From contig JAIUMB010000011.1 of NCBI GenBank assembly GCA_022565745.1, forward strand, positions 1 to 23,496: DNA of 23,496 nucleotides, given 5' to 3'. Numbering within the stretch: the stretch's first letter is position 1; every line of letters starts with the position of its first letter. Positions 15,118-22,650 of the stretch are shown in pieces. The stretch is from Cryomorphaceae bacterium (GTDB lineage Bacteria; Bacteroidota; Bacteroidia; Flavobacteriales; Schleiferiaceae). The translations under genes were made by a program, and so were the position numbers. The notes beneath the pieces were generated by a model that made no database searches, was not told the origin of the DNA, and saw only the letters and a list, made by a program, of their open reading frames with translations.

Positions 15118-17169
15118 CTATACATCCCCCTGATCGCGTTTTTTTACCATGGTCAATATGGTGGCCAGCGCAACGGTTTCGCCGGTTTCGTCGTACACAT
15201 CGACCAAGAATTTCACAATGCCTTTGGCGATGTCGTCGTCGGAACGTTTTTCTTGCTCCAGCTTTTCTTTAACGGTGAATTTTACACCGATGGTTGCACC
15301 GGGATAAACGGGCTTGGTAAAGCGACATTCATCCAGTCCGTAATTGAGTAATACCGGTCCTTTTTTGGCGTCGACAAACAATCCGGCAGCTTTGCTCAGC
15401 ACAAAATATCCGTGGGCCACGCGTTGTTCGAAAATGGTGCCTTCCAAAGAGGTAGCGTCCATATGGGCGTAAAAGTTATCGCCACTTACATTGGCAAAGT
15501 TGACGATGTCGGCATCGCTCACCGTATGCTTGGCGGTGTAGACCGTATCGCCCACTTTAAGGTCTTCAAAATATTGGCGGAATACGTGCGGATTGGCCTC
15601 AGGACGAGAGGCGCCCGGCTGATAAATGCCCGTCATGGCGGTAATTGTATCGGGGTGTCCTTGAACGGCGGTGCGCTGTAAATAGTGCATCACACCGCGC
15701 TTGCCGCCCATTTCTTCACCACCGCCGGCTCTTCCGGGACCGCCATGGGTCAATAGTGGCATGGGTGATCCATGACCGGTACTTTCTTTGGCACATCTTC
15801 GATTGAGCACCAATATGCGACCGTTGTATGGTGCTGCTTCTACGGCAAATTCTGTGGCTATGCGGTCGTCATTGGTTACAATGGAGGTCACCAATGAGCC
15901 TTTGCCCAAAGCGGTAATGGCCACGGCTTCGTCGAGGTCTTTATAGGGAATGAGTGTGGATACCGGACCGAAGGCCTCGATGTTGTGACAAGCGGTTTTA
16001 TTAAACGGATCGTCGTTGCGTAACAATACCGGCGCCATAAACGCCCCTTTAGCGGCATCGGCGTTAATCAATTGCATGTCTTTTCCGCCGTTGTAAACAA
16101 TGTCGTGATCGCGCATCAATTGCTCAATGCTTTCACGAACGCGATCGACCTGTAGTTTGGTGGCCAATGCGCCCATGCGCACACCTTCTGACTGAGGGTC
16201 TCCAATGGTGGTTTTCGCCAAGCGCTGTCCCAAAGCAATTTGTACGTCTTCAGCCAAGTGTTGGGGAACGAGAATGCGTCGAACGGCGGTACATTTTTGT
16301 CCGGCTTTAACCGTCATTTCACGGTGCACTTCTTTTACAAAAATGTCGAATTCTTCATCGCCGGCTTTTACATCCGGTCCCAAAATCGAGGCGTTGAGGG
16401 AATCGGCTTCCATGTTAAACGGCACCGACTCTTCGAGAATTCTCGGGTGGGCTTTGAGTTTTTTGCCGGTAGCGGCACTGCCGGTAAAGGTTACAATATC
16501 CTGATGGGTCACGTGGTCGAGAATGCCATGTCCCAATCCTGTAATGAGTTGCAAAGCCCCTTCAGGCAAAATGCCAGAGGCGACGATATCACGCACCATA
16601 ATTTCGGTGAGATAGCCGGTGTATTCCGATGGTTTCACCACACAAGGCACGCCTGCCAATAAGTTTACGGCTATTTTTTCCAACATGCCCCAAATGGGAA
16701 AATTAAAGGCGTTGATATGCACCGCTACGCCGCGCTTGGGCACCATGATGTGGTGACCGATAAACGTACCATTTTTTGACAAAGGCGCAGCTTGTCCGTC
16801 TACGTAATAAGGTAAGTTGGGAAATTGACGACGCAAAGAGGCGTTGGCAAATAAGTTGCCGATACCGCCTTCAATGTCTATCCAAGAATCGATTTTGGTA
16901 GCACCGGTGGCGTAGCTGAGGTTATAGTATTTGGCTTTGTTTTCCAATAAAAAAAGCGCGAGTTTTTTCAACATCAAACCGCGCTGGTGGAAGGTCATTT
17001 GGCGTAGGGTTTTGCCTTGTTCGCGACCGTATTGTAATATCGATGCAAAGTCGAATCCGCGGGCACTGATATCACCCATAGATTCTCCGGTAATGGCGTT
17101 GGTCAATGTCAGCTCAGATCCTTCTCCGGATATCCATTCGCCTTTTACGTAACTTTGATATTGATGCAT
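15118..17169 (-). CDS. paaZ: Bifunctional oxepin-CoA hydrolase / 3-oxo-5,6-dehydrosuberyl-CoA semialdehyde dehydrogenase PaaZ
   Basis: A 683-residue fusion of an aldehyde dehydrogenase (about 1-515) and a MaoC-type hydratase (about 530-683). In phenylacetate degradation it opens the oxepin-CoA ring and oxidises the resulting aldehyde (family knowledge). Dehydrogenase residues are E254 in FNMEADSLN and C293 in AGQKCTAVRR; the hydratase dyad is D564 and H569 in SGDNFYAH. These sit two residues below to three above the E. coli PaaZ numbering (E256, C295, D561, H566), so the enzyme is full length and intact. No other paa genes are in the window: neighbours are katG and a DUF3108 gene. The ring-forming enzymes must be elsewhere, or the protein serves another CoA-thioester route. 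Confidence 0.95.
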   Translation of the reverse strand: MHQYQSYVKGEWISGEGSELTLTNAITGESMGDISARGFDFASILQYGREQGKTLRQMTFHQRGLMLKKLALFLLENKAKYYNLSYATGATKIDSWIDIEGGIGNLFANASLRRQFPNLPYYVDGQAAPLSKNGTFIGHHIMVPKRGVAVHINAFNFPIWGMLEKIAVNLLAGVPCVVKPSEYTGYLTEIMVRDIVASGILPEGALQLITGLGHGILDHVTHQDIVTFTGSAATGKKLKAHPRILEESVPFNMEADSLNASILGPDVKAGDEEFDIFVKEVHREMTVKAGQKCTAVRRILVPQHLAEDVQIALGQRLAKTTIGDPQSEGVRMGALATKLQVDRVRESIEQLMRDHDIVYNGGKDMQLINADAAKGAFMAPVLLRNDDPFNKTACHNIEAFGPVSTLIPYKDLDEAVAITALGKGSLVTSIVTNDDRIATEFAVEAAPYNGRILVLNRRCAKESTGHGSPMPLLTHGGPGRAGGGEEMGGKRGVMHYLQRTAVQGHPDTITAMTGIYQPGASRPEANPHVFRQYFEDLKVGDTVYTAKHTVSDADIVNFANVSGDNFYAHMDATSLEGTIFEQRVAHGYFVLSKAAGLFVDAKKGPVLLNYGLDECRFTKPVYPGATIGVKFTVKEKLEQEKRSDDDIAKGIVKFLVDVYDETGETVALATILTMVKKRDQGDV

Positions 17170-17201
17170 GTTTTTGGAATTTAATATTTAAAATCAAACC
17201 C

Positions 17202-17209
17202 CAAAAGTA
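17202..17209 (-). promoter_or_regulatory. -7 element of the paaZ promoter
   Basis: Read on the minus strand this is TACTTTTG (TAnnTTTG), 32 bp before the paaZ ATG at 17169. The nearest TTG upstream is about 25 bp away, further than usual. It lies in the 82-bp gap after the DUF3108 gene, so paaZ may have its own promoter. Confidence 0.45.
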
Positions 17210-17251
17210 CAGAAAAAATAAGTAGCAGCGTTCGCAATACGCCTTACCCCA

Positions 17252-18037
17252 CTATGATTTTGGGACAGTGGTATTAACACCACGATGTTCCACCAGTTCT
17301 AAACGAACAGACCCTACGCGCAATTTGCTTTTTAGTAGCACCGGCATGTGACTTTCGTCGTCGGTAACCCAAATGGACATGGTTTCTTTGTCTTTAAACA
17401 CACGCCCCTCCTGAACAATGGGGGTGAATTTAAGCGTGTTGACTTTGCCAAATTTCGTTTTCAACACTTCTCTGCCTTTAAACTCCAGGTAAAAACGAAA
17501 CATCTCTTCGTCGAGAAAGGTGGGAATGTATAATACATCTCCAGGCTTGAGGTCCTTGGTGTCGAGCAAGCGGGCGTAATAAAATGCGGAGAGGATATCC
17601 TGCGTGTGGTCGTGATCGATTTTATATGATTTGTGTCCTTTCAATTTGTCGTACACCCATTGGTTGTCGTGGTCGAAAATATAGTGTTGTTGTTTGGAGT
17701 ATCCACCTTCATTAATGTCACGGACAAACTCTGTAGGAATTTTTCTCTGCGGATCGAAATAGGTTTCGTATTGGTCGCGGACTTTAAAAAACACATCGAA
17801 AAAAGGGTAGCTTTTTCCGGTGCCTACAATGTGGTACTGCTTGTTGTTCTTTGCCGATTTGTTGATGGTGAGTTCGGCTTCTCCCGCTTTAACCACTCCA
17901 TACGCCACCACAAAGCGCATATACTCTCCTTCGTGAAATACCACCTTGTCTTTGATGGGTACGGCACGATGACCTTGCGGCGGGGTGTGGCTCCACAAGA
18001 GGAGTGTCATCACAAATATGGATATGTTTTTGAACAT
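17252..18037 (-). CDS. DUF3108 domain-containing exported protein
   Basis: A 261-residue protein with an N-terminal signal peptide (MFKNISIFVMTLLLWSHTPP). It then has the DUF3108 pattern: FHEGEYMRFVVAYGVVKAGEAELTI, VGTGKSYPFFDVFFKVRDQYETYFD, the YIFDHDNQWVYD segment, DILSAFYYAR, and a C-terminal MSIWVTDDESHMPVLLKSKL. The family is a periplasmic or outer-membrane-associated beta-rich fold of unknown function, widespread in Gram-negative bacteria. It is followed by paaZ after an 82-bp gap. Its upstream region (18038-18289) is long and holds a hairpin. Confidence 0.88.
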   Translation of the reverse strand: MFKNISIFVMTLLLWSHTPPQGHRAVPIKDKVVFHEGEYMRFVVAYGVVKAGEAELTINKSAKNNKQYHIVGTGKSYPFFDVFFKVRDQYETYFDPQRKIPTEFVRDINEGGYSKQQHYIFDHDNQWVYDKLKGHKSYKIDHDHTQDILSAFYYARLLDTKDLKPGDVLYIPTFLDEEMFRFYLEFKGREVLKTKFGKVNTLKFTPIVQEGRVFKDKETMSIWVTDDESHMPVLLKSKLRVGSVRLELVEHRGVNTTVPKS

Positions 18038-18351
18038 GACGCGTAATTGCTAATATATGAACATTTGCAAGAATGTTGCCAAAGTCCAAAAAAGGTATTG
18101 GGGCATTTCATTGCTGAATGGTATTGGGTTAATAGGACCACTGGTCAGAAGGGATTTAGCTGACCATCTCAACAAATAAGTAAAAGATTCCGTTGCTTGT
18201 TGCGTGGAGTTACTGCTTAGCGGCGGTCAAGACAACTGTTTTACAAACCAACCGTATTGGGAAACATAACGCCTTCATTAGACTTTATTGACAGGCTCTA
18301 TTTATCGGTTTTAACGGTGTTGTTTGACGGGTTTCATCTATTCATAACGAA
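18038..18351. other. 314-bp intergenic region between DUF3108 and DUF3307 genes
   Basis: No open frame of note. It holds a 7-bp inverted repeat TGGTCAG/CTGACCA (18142-18148 and 18160-18166) that overlaps a GACCA-C-TGGTC palindrome (18136-18146), so two alternative hairpins are possible. It also carries CATAACGCC (18265-18273), repeated directly at 19884-19892, and GACAGGCTCTA (18290-18300), repeated inverted at 19836-19846. No convincing TAnnTTTG box faces the DUF3108 gene. Confidence 0.6.
18290..18300. repeat. Left member of an 11-bp inverted repeat flanking the satD unit
   Basis: GACAGGCTCTA is matched exactly by the reverse complement of 19836-19846. The pair brackets the DUF3307 and SatD genes; homology does not extend further outward, and inward it weakens after one mismatch. 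Confidence 0.55.
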
Positions 18352-19059
18352 TTACATTAACGTCAAGACCACGATCCCGGTTGTTATTGCTATACCAAAA
18401 CTCAATAGTGTTCCTATCAAAATATATTCAGTTAGCTTTCTGTCCTTCGATTCTTTTAAATCGCCAAAGCGAAAAACTGATTTAGCGGCCAATAGAAAAC
18501 CTATGCCTTCCCAGTTGCCTGAAACAACAAAGGTGAAAACAAAAATGCGTTCCAATATACCTATGTATTTACCTGCATTGTTCAAAGATTCTTCATTGCT
18601 GTCATTTAATGCTGTGGACCAACTGGACATTAACTCCCTAATTAATATGCCCGATACCACTGTAATAAAAAGTATAGCAACTGTGAATATCCAAAAGCTT
18701 GTGTTTTCAGCTAATACGTATAGGTTTAACTCCGGCTTAAAGAAAATAACCCACAACACTAAAATGCTTGTGATATGTAATCCTTGATCTATAAAAAACC
18801 ACTCTGACTTATTACCCTCTTTTTGAACATATAATTTTAAAGCATCAATAATGCCATGCGACAACATAAGCAATATGGCTAAAATCCAATAATCTATGCT
18901 CCACAATAAAATTACAACCAAGATTCCATGAATGATCACATGAATGTATAGTTTGGGTGAGGATACCTTTTTGATTTCTTTTTCTTTCACCCACGATTTA
19001 GGCTGTAACAGAAAATCCCCAATAAAATGCGCCAAGATGAGTTTTATAAGCATAATCAT
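18352..19059 (-). CDS. DUF3307 domain-containing membrane protein
   Basis: A 235-residue integral membrane protein with about five to six hydrophobic helices. The N-terminal half carries His/Asp pairs spaced along helices: H11 and D15 in LAHFIGDFLLQ, H40 and H44, H68 and D72 in SHGIIDALK, and D91 and H95 in FIDQGLH. This pattern is typical of DUF3307 and could form a metal site in the membrane (inference). The C-terminal part has GKYIGILERIF and GFLLAAKSVFRFGDL followed by EYILIGTLLS. The function is unknown. The start ATG at 19059 overlaps the satD stop as ATGA (19056-19059); an ATG two codons later is also possible. The pairing with SatD suggests they act together. Confidence 0.85.
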   Translation of the reverse strand: MIMLIKLILAHFIGDFLLQPKSWVKEKEIKKVSSPKLYIHVIIHGILVVILLWSIDYWILAILLMLSHGIIDALKLYVQKEGNKSEWFFIDQGLHITSILVLWVIFFKPELNLYVLAENTSFWIFTVAILFITVVSGILIRELMSSWSTALNDSNEESLNNAGKYIGILERIFVFTFVVSGNWEGIGFLLAAKSVFRFGDLKESKDRKLTEYILIGTLLSFGIAITTGIVVLTLM

Positions 19060-19700
19060 TGGAGTAAGGTTTTAATTTTTTTCTGAAACATTTTGTTAAC
19101 TTCCAACATCTCATTCATATTGGCTCTATTCCATCTGCGACTCACACCACTCTGTTGGATGCCTAGTTGTTGTCCTATTTCTTCCTGTGTTAAATTGGGG
19201 TTTTTTAGAAAGATTTGTGCTAATTCTGCTGATGAAATGGTCCATTTATCCATCAATATACCGACCAACTTTAGGTATAAATTTATTTCTTCATCAAAGT
19301 TTTGCCATGGTGTTTTTATGCCTAATGTTATATTTTCTTTTTTTAATAAGTCAAACTTTTCACCCGAATTGACAAAGGCTGGACCATTGCTTTCTGATAT
19401 GTTATCACCAGTATAGGTTTTTTCTCCTATACCAATAGCCATACGCACATCTATGGTACTAATTTTTTTGTGTTCTTCATTGGGTTCTACTTTTTTTATT
19501 AGAGCTTTTATTTGTAAGGCGTTTATGAGTACGTCTTCAATATTTTTGATCTCGACTTGAAAAAAATCTCCTCTATCCAATTTCCAATCTTTAGGGCTAA
19601 CCCCCCATATTGAAAATAAGTTTTTAAGTGGTAATAACCATTTTTCTTGATTGTCCAGCATCCTTGATGCGATAATGTCTCCTGTGATAACAGCTATCAT
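19056..19700 (-). CDS. SatD family protein with C-terminal helix-turn-helix
   Basis: A 214-residue cytoplasmic protein. The N-terminus MIAVITGDIIASRML is the SatD-family opening; the family is named after a gene of the Streptococcus mutans sat operon, linked to acid tolerance, with no known activity. The middle (RGDFFQVEI at about 43-51, DVRMAIGIGE at 84-93, NGPAFVNSGEKFD at 105-117) recalls the strand order of class III nucleotide cyclases, but this is only a resemblance. Residues 168-195 (LTQEEIGQQLGIQQSGVSRRWNRA) form a clear helix-turn-helix. It is the first gene of the unit, with its own promoter and tandem repeats upstream, and it overlaps the DUF3307 gene by 4 bp. Autoregulation through the repeats is plausible. 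Confidence 0.82.
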   Translation of the reverse strand: MIAVITGDIIASRMLDNQEKWLLPLKNLFSIWGVSPKDWKLDRGDFFQVEIKNIEDVLINALQIKALIKKVEPNEEHKKISTIDVRMAIGIGEKTYTGDNISESNGPAFVNSGEKFDLLKKENITLGIKTPWQNFDEEINLYLKLVGILMDKWTISSAELAQIFLKNPNLTQEEIGQQLGIQQSGVSRRWNRANMNEMLEVNKMFQKKIKTLLQ

Positions 19701-19727
19701 GCTTTAATATTTTTACACCATACATTG

Positions 19728-19756
19728 CAAATATAGACAAATAATTCTCTAAACAG
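19728..19756 (-). promoter_or_regulatory. satD promoter
   Basis: Read on the minus strand, CTG (19756-19754, one mismatch to TTG) is followed after 18 bp by TATATTTG (19735-19728), an exact TAnnTTTG -7 element, 27 bp before the satD ATG. The first tandem repeat begins at 19755 and so touches the -33 position. Confidence 0.55.
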
Positions 19757-19817
19757 GTAATAACTCCAATTATTCCATAAATAGGTAATAAATTAAATTA
19801 TTCCATAAATGCGTAAT
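19755..19817. repeat. 28-bp tandem repeats upstream of satD, probable operator
   Basis: Two adjacent 28-bp units (19755-19782 and 19783-19810) share AGGTAATAA at the left and AATTATTCCATAAAT at the right, differing only in the 4 bases between. A third, partial unit (19811-19817, GCGTAAT) keeps five of seven positions. Within each unit GGTAATA and TATTCC form an imperfect dyad. The position, just upstream of and touching the satD -33 region, suggests binding sites for a regulator, possibly SatD itself. Confidence 0.7.
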
Positions 19818-19835
19818 TTTAGAACATCATCTAAT

Positions 19836-19846
19836 TAGAGCCTGTC
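19836..19846. repeat. Right member of the 11-bp inverted repeat flanking the satD unit
   Basis: TAGAGCCTGTC is the exact reverse complement of 18290-18300. Beyond it lies CATAACGCC (19884-19892), a direct copy of 18265-18273 outside the left member, about 70 bp before the end of dtd. Confidence 0.55.
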
Positions 19847-19917
19847 CATGAAGTTACAGTGGCTAAACTATAAAGTTTGACAGCATAACGCCGCTACCGA
19901 ACCTTAATAGGCAGGCG

Positions 19918-20370
19918 CTAATTTTGTTTTGAGTCAATCCATATTGTCACAGGTCCGTCATTGACCAAGTGAACATCCATCATGGCGCCAAAAACGCCTT
20001 CGGCAACTTTGCTTTTACCAAGTTGGCCTTGCAAGGCCTTTTTGAATTGTTCATACAGTGGAATGGCTATGTCCGGGTGCGCGGCGTGTACAAAGGATGG
20101 CCGAAAGCCCTTCTTTGTGGAGGCGTGTAGGGTAAACTGACTCACTAGGAGCACAGCGCCATCGATGTCTTTAACCGATAGGTTCATCTTGCCCTCTTCG
20201 TCGCTGAAGATGCGTAAACCACAGACCTTGTGGCTCAACCATAGAACGTCCTCTTCTGCGTCGTCTTGTCCAATACCGAGAAACAGCAACAAGCCTTGGT
20301 CAATCGCTCCAACAGTATCGCCATTAACCTCTACATGAGCGTGCTTTACCCTTTGAACGAGAAGCCGCAT
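19918..20370 (-). CDS. dtd: D-aminoacyl-tRNA deacylase
   Basis: A 150-residue cytoplasmic enzyme that hydrolyses D-aminoacyl-tRNA and mischarged glycyl-tRNA (family knowledge). The two signature segments are present: VSQFTL (76-81) and the NDGPVT motif (137-142) with the Gly-cisPro pair G139-P140 that rejects L-amino acids. The opening MRLLVQRVKHAHVEV is typical, and the length equals the family norm. Only 3 bp separate its ATG from the stop of the upstream prolyl oligopeptidase, so the two form an operon. Confidence 0.96.
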   Translation of the reverse strand: MRLLVQRVKHAHVEVNGDTVGAIDQGLLLFLGIGQDDAEEDVLWLSHKVCGLRIFSDEEGKMNLSVKDIDGAVLLVSQFTLHASTKKGFRPSFVHAAHPDIAIPLYEQFKKALQGQLGKSKVAEGVFGAMMDVHLVNDGPVTIWIDSKQN

Positions 20371-20373
20371 AAA

Positions 20374-22509
20374 TTAATCAAGCGACTTAACGCCCATGTT
20401 CCAGAGCGTAAAGGCAAACTTATCTGCTTGTTCGTCTAGAATCATGGAGGTCGGCTTTCCTGCACCGTGACCGGCCTTGACGTCGATACGTATCAAAGTG
20501 GGGTTTGGCCCGTCGTTGACTTCCTGTAATTTGGCGGCAAACTTAAACGAGTGGGCAGGTACCACACGGTCGTCGTGATCGGCAGTAGTGACCATCGTGG
20601 CCGGATAGTTTTGACCTTTTTTTAGATTATGATAAGGAGAATATCCCAGTAAATATCGGAACATCTCTTCTGAATCATCAACTGTACCGTAGTCGTATGC
20701 CCATCCCGCACCGGCAGTAAAGGTGTGGTATCGCAGCATGTCTAATACCCCAACGGCAGGCAAAGCCACAGCAAATAAATCTGGACGCTGGGTCATACAG
20801 GCGCCGACCAACAAACCGCCATTACTGCCACCACTGATGGCTAAGCGTTCAGAGTTGGTATAGCCTTCCTCAATGAGGTACTCAGCAGCCGAGATAAAGT
20901 CGTCAAAGACATTTTGCTTGCTGGTGCGAATACCGGCATCATGCCACGCGCGACCGTACTCACCACCTCCGCGGATATTGGCCACGGCATATACACCGCC
21001 ATTTTCCAGCCAAGCAATGATGTTGGTGTTAAACGAGGGGGTCAAACTGATATTAAAACCGCCATAACCATACAAAATGGTGGGGTTACTTCCGTCTAAC
21101 TCAATACCGCGCTTATAGGTCATAATCATCGGAATGCGGGTACCGTCCTTACTGGTGTAGAATATTTGCTTGGACTCAAATGCTTCCGGATCAAACAATA
21201 CATCAGACTTGCGATAAAGTATGGATTCGCCGCTGTTAACGTCGTATTTAAATATGGTTGAAGGATACACGTAGTTGGTGAAGGTGTAATAGATCTGCTC
21301 GTCGTCCCAGCGTGCAGAAAAACCACCAGCCGTACCTACAGTAGGCAAATCAACTTCCCATTCCTTCCCTTTTCTTAAGTCGTATTGAATGATTTGCGAC
21401 GTGGCATCTTTCAAATAACTGGCAAATAATTTACCGGCTCCTGAATTAACGTTGAGCGGCATTTCGGTTTCGGAAATAAAATCTTCCCAATTTTCGGGAC
21501 TGGCGTTTTTAGCTTCTACCCTTACTAATCTCCTGTTTGGAGCGTCTAAATTGGTCAAAATATACAGGGTATCAATATCCACATGCACCACACTGTGGTT
21601 GTTGTCCATATTGTCCACAATGCGCACAAACGGATTCTTATCACTGCTCAAATCTTTGATATAAAGTTCGTTGCCGCTGGTGCTGTTGGCGGCCGTCATG
21701 GTTAGGTATCGACCATTTTCCGCGATAGATGCACTCACATAGCGTCTGGATTCGCCATCGGGACCATCAAACACCACCTTATCTGCCGACTGAGGCGTGC
21801 CCAGTTCATGGTAAAACAAGCGGTGACGTTCGGTTTTTGCGCTCAACTCACTGCCTTCTCCGCGTTCATAGGTAGAGTAGAAAAAGCCCTTGTTGCCCCA
21901 CCAAGCCACATTGCTAAACTTAATGCCTGTAAGTGTGTCGCCAATTTGCTCTTTTGTTTCGGCATCGATGACAATGATTTTACGCCAGTCGGAACCCCCT
22001 TCGGAAATTTGGTAAGCCAAGATGGCGCCGTCTTTGGTAAAATGCAAACCTGCCAATGACGTTGTTCCCTCTTCAGAAAACGTGTTGGGGTCTAAATACA
22101 CTTCCTCCTTGCCATTGTCTAAAATTTTGTACATCACACTTTGGTTTTGCAAGCCGTCGTTGCGGAAGTAGTATGTGTTTTTGCCTCGTTTAAATGGCGC
22201 CGAAATTTTTTCGTAATCGTTCAATTCCGCCAATCGCTTTCTCAATGTCGACCGGTAGGGGATGTTCTCCAAATAAGAAAACGTCACTTCATTCTGAGCC
22301 TTTACCCACAGCGCCGTTTCTTCGCTCAAGTCATCCTCCAACCAACGGTATGGGTCGGAAATAATTTCGCCATATAAGGTATCTGCCACCTCAACTTGAG
22401 GGGTTTCCGGATAAGCTATCTTCATAGGTTGGGTTCGTTTATCTTCTCCAGGAGAACATGCAATCGTCATTACTAAGACAACGGCAATAGATGGTAAGGC
22501 TTTATGCAT
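20374..22509 (-). CDS. Prolyl oligopeptidase family serine peptidase (S9A), predicted lipoprotein
   Basis: A 711-residue peptidase that cleaves after proline in short peptides (family knowledge). A lipoprotein-like signal ends at C18 in MTIACSPGE; the residue three before the Cys is Thr rather than Leu, so the lipobox is a little weak. DPYRWLED (52-59) is the usual N-terminal motif. A beta-propeller spans roughly 90-420. The alpha/beta hydrolase domain holds S562 in GGSNGG, D646 in DHDDRVVP and H681 in KAGHGAGKP, the expected triad with spacing close to porcine POP (S554, D641, H680). Export to the periplasm or outer membrane is predicted. It is followed by dtd after 3 bp. Confidence 0.95.
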   Translation of the reverse strand: MHKALPSIAVVLVMTIACSPGEDKRTQPMKIAYPETPQVEVADTLYGEIISDPYRWLEDDLSEETALWVKAQNEVTFSYLENIPYRSTLRKRLAELNDYEKISAPFKRGKNTYYFRNDGLQNQSVMYKILDNGKEEVYLDPNTFSEEGTTSLAGLHFTKDGAILAYQISEGGSDWRKIIVIDAETKEQIGDTLTGIKFSNVAWWGNKGFFYSTYERGEGSELSAKTERHRLFYHELGTPQSADKVVFDGPDGESRRYVSASIAENGRYLTMTAANSTSGNELYIKDLSSDKNPFVRIVDNMDNNHSVVHVDIDTLYILTNLDAPNRRLVRVEAKNASPENWEDFISETEMPLNVNSGAGKLFASYLKDATSQIIQYDLRKGKEWEVDLPTVGTAGGFSARWDDEQIYYTFTNYVYPSTIFKYDVNSGESILYRKSDVLFDPEAFESKQIFYTSKDGTRIPMIMTYKRGIELDGSNPTILYGYGGFNISLTPSFNTNIIAWLENGGVYAVANIRGGGEYGRAWHDAGIRTSKQNVFDDFISAAEYLIEEGYTNSERLAISGGSNGGLLVGACMTQRPDLFAVALPAVGVLDMLRYHTFTAGAGWAYDYGTVDDSEEMFRYLLGYSPYHNLKKGQNYPATMVTTADHDDRVVPAHSFKFAAKLQEVNDGPNPTLIRIDVKAGHGAGKPTSMILDEQADKFAFTLWNMGVKSLD

Positions 22510-22650
22510 AATGATGTGTTTTTGTAATCGAATAATCGGTTTGCTAAATTACAATAATTGCTTGATTGGACAAGCGCAATAATAGGTAGGTGTTTTTAGT
22601 AATAAGGTGAATGTGGGTTAAGCAGCTGGTATTTTGCTTTGCTCACCAAC

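Larger units (their letters stand above)
18290..19846. other. Candidate accessory cassette carrying satD-DUF3307
   Basis: About 1.56 kb bounded by the exact 11-bp inverted repeat, containing two overlapping genes and their control region. It is visibly AT-richer than the flanks: 19321-19380 has 17 G/C of 60, against 29 of 60 at 20401-20460 in the neighbouring peptidase gene. No transposase or integrase is inside, so if it moved, it did so in trans or the element has decayed. The boundary is an inference from the repeats. Confidence 0.35.

Noticed and set aside
18290..19846. Insertion sequence
   Set aside because: The 11-bp inverted repeat resembles IS ends, but neither enclosed gene is a transposase and no target-site duplication abuts the repeats.
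18241..19917. Integron cassette with attC sites, suggested by CATAACGCC at both sides and TAACGCC...GGCGCTA around 19886-19920
   Set aside because: The core motifs do not fit RYYYAAC/GTTRRRY, the sites lack the paired inner arms of attC, and no integrase is present. The right-hand structure also overlaps the dtd stop codon.
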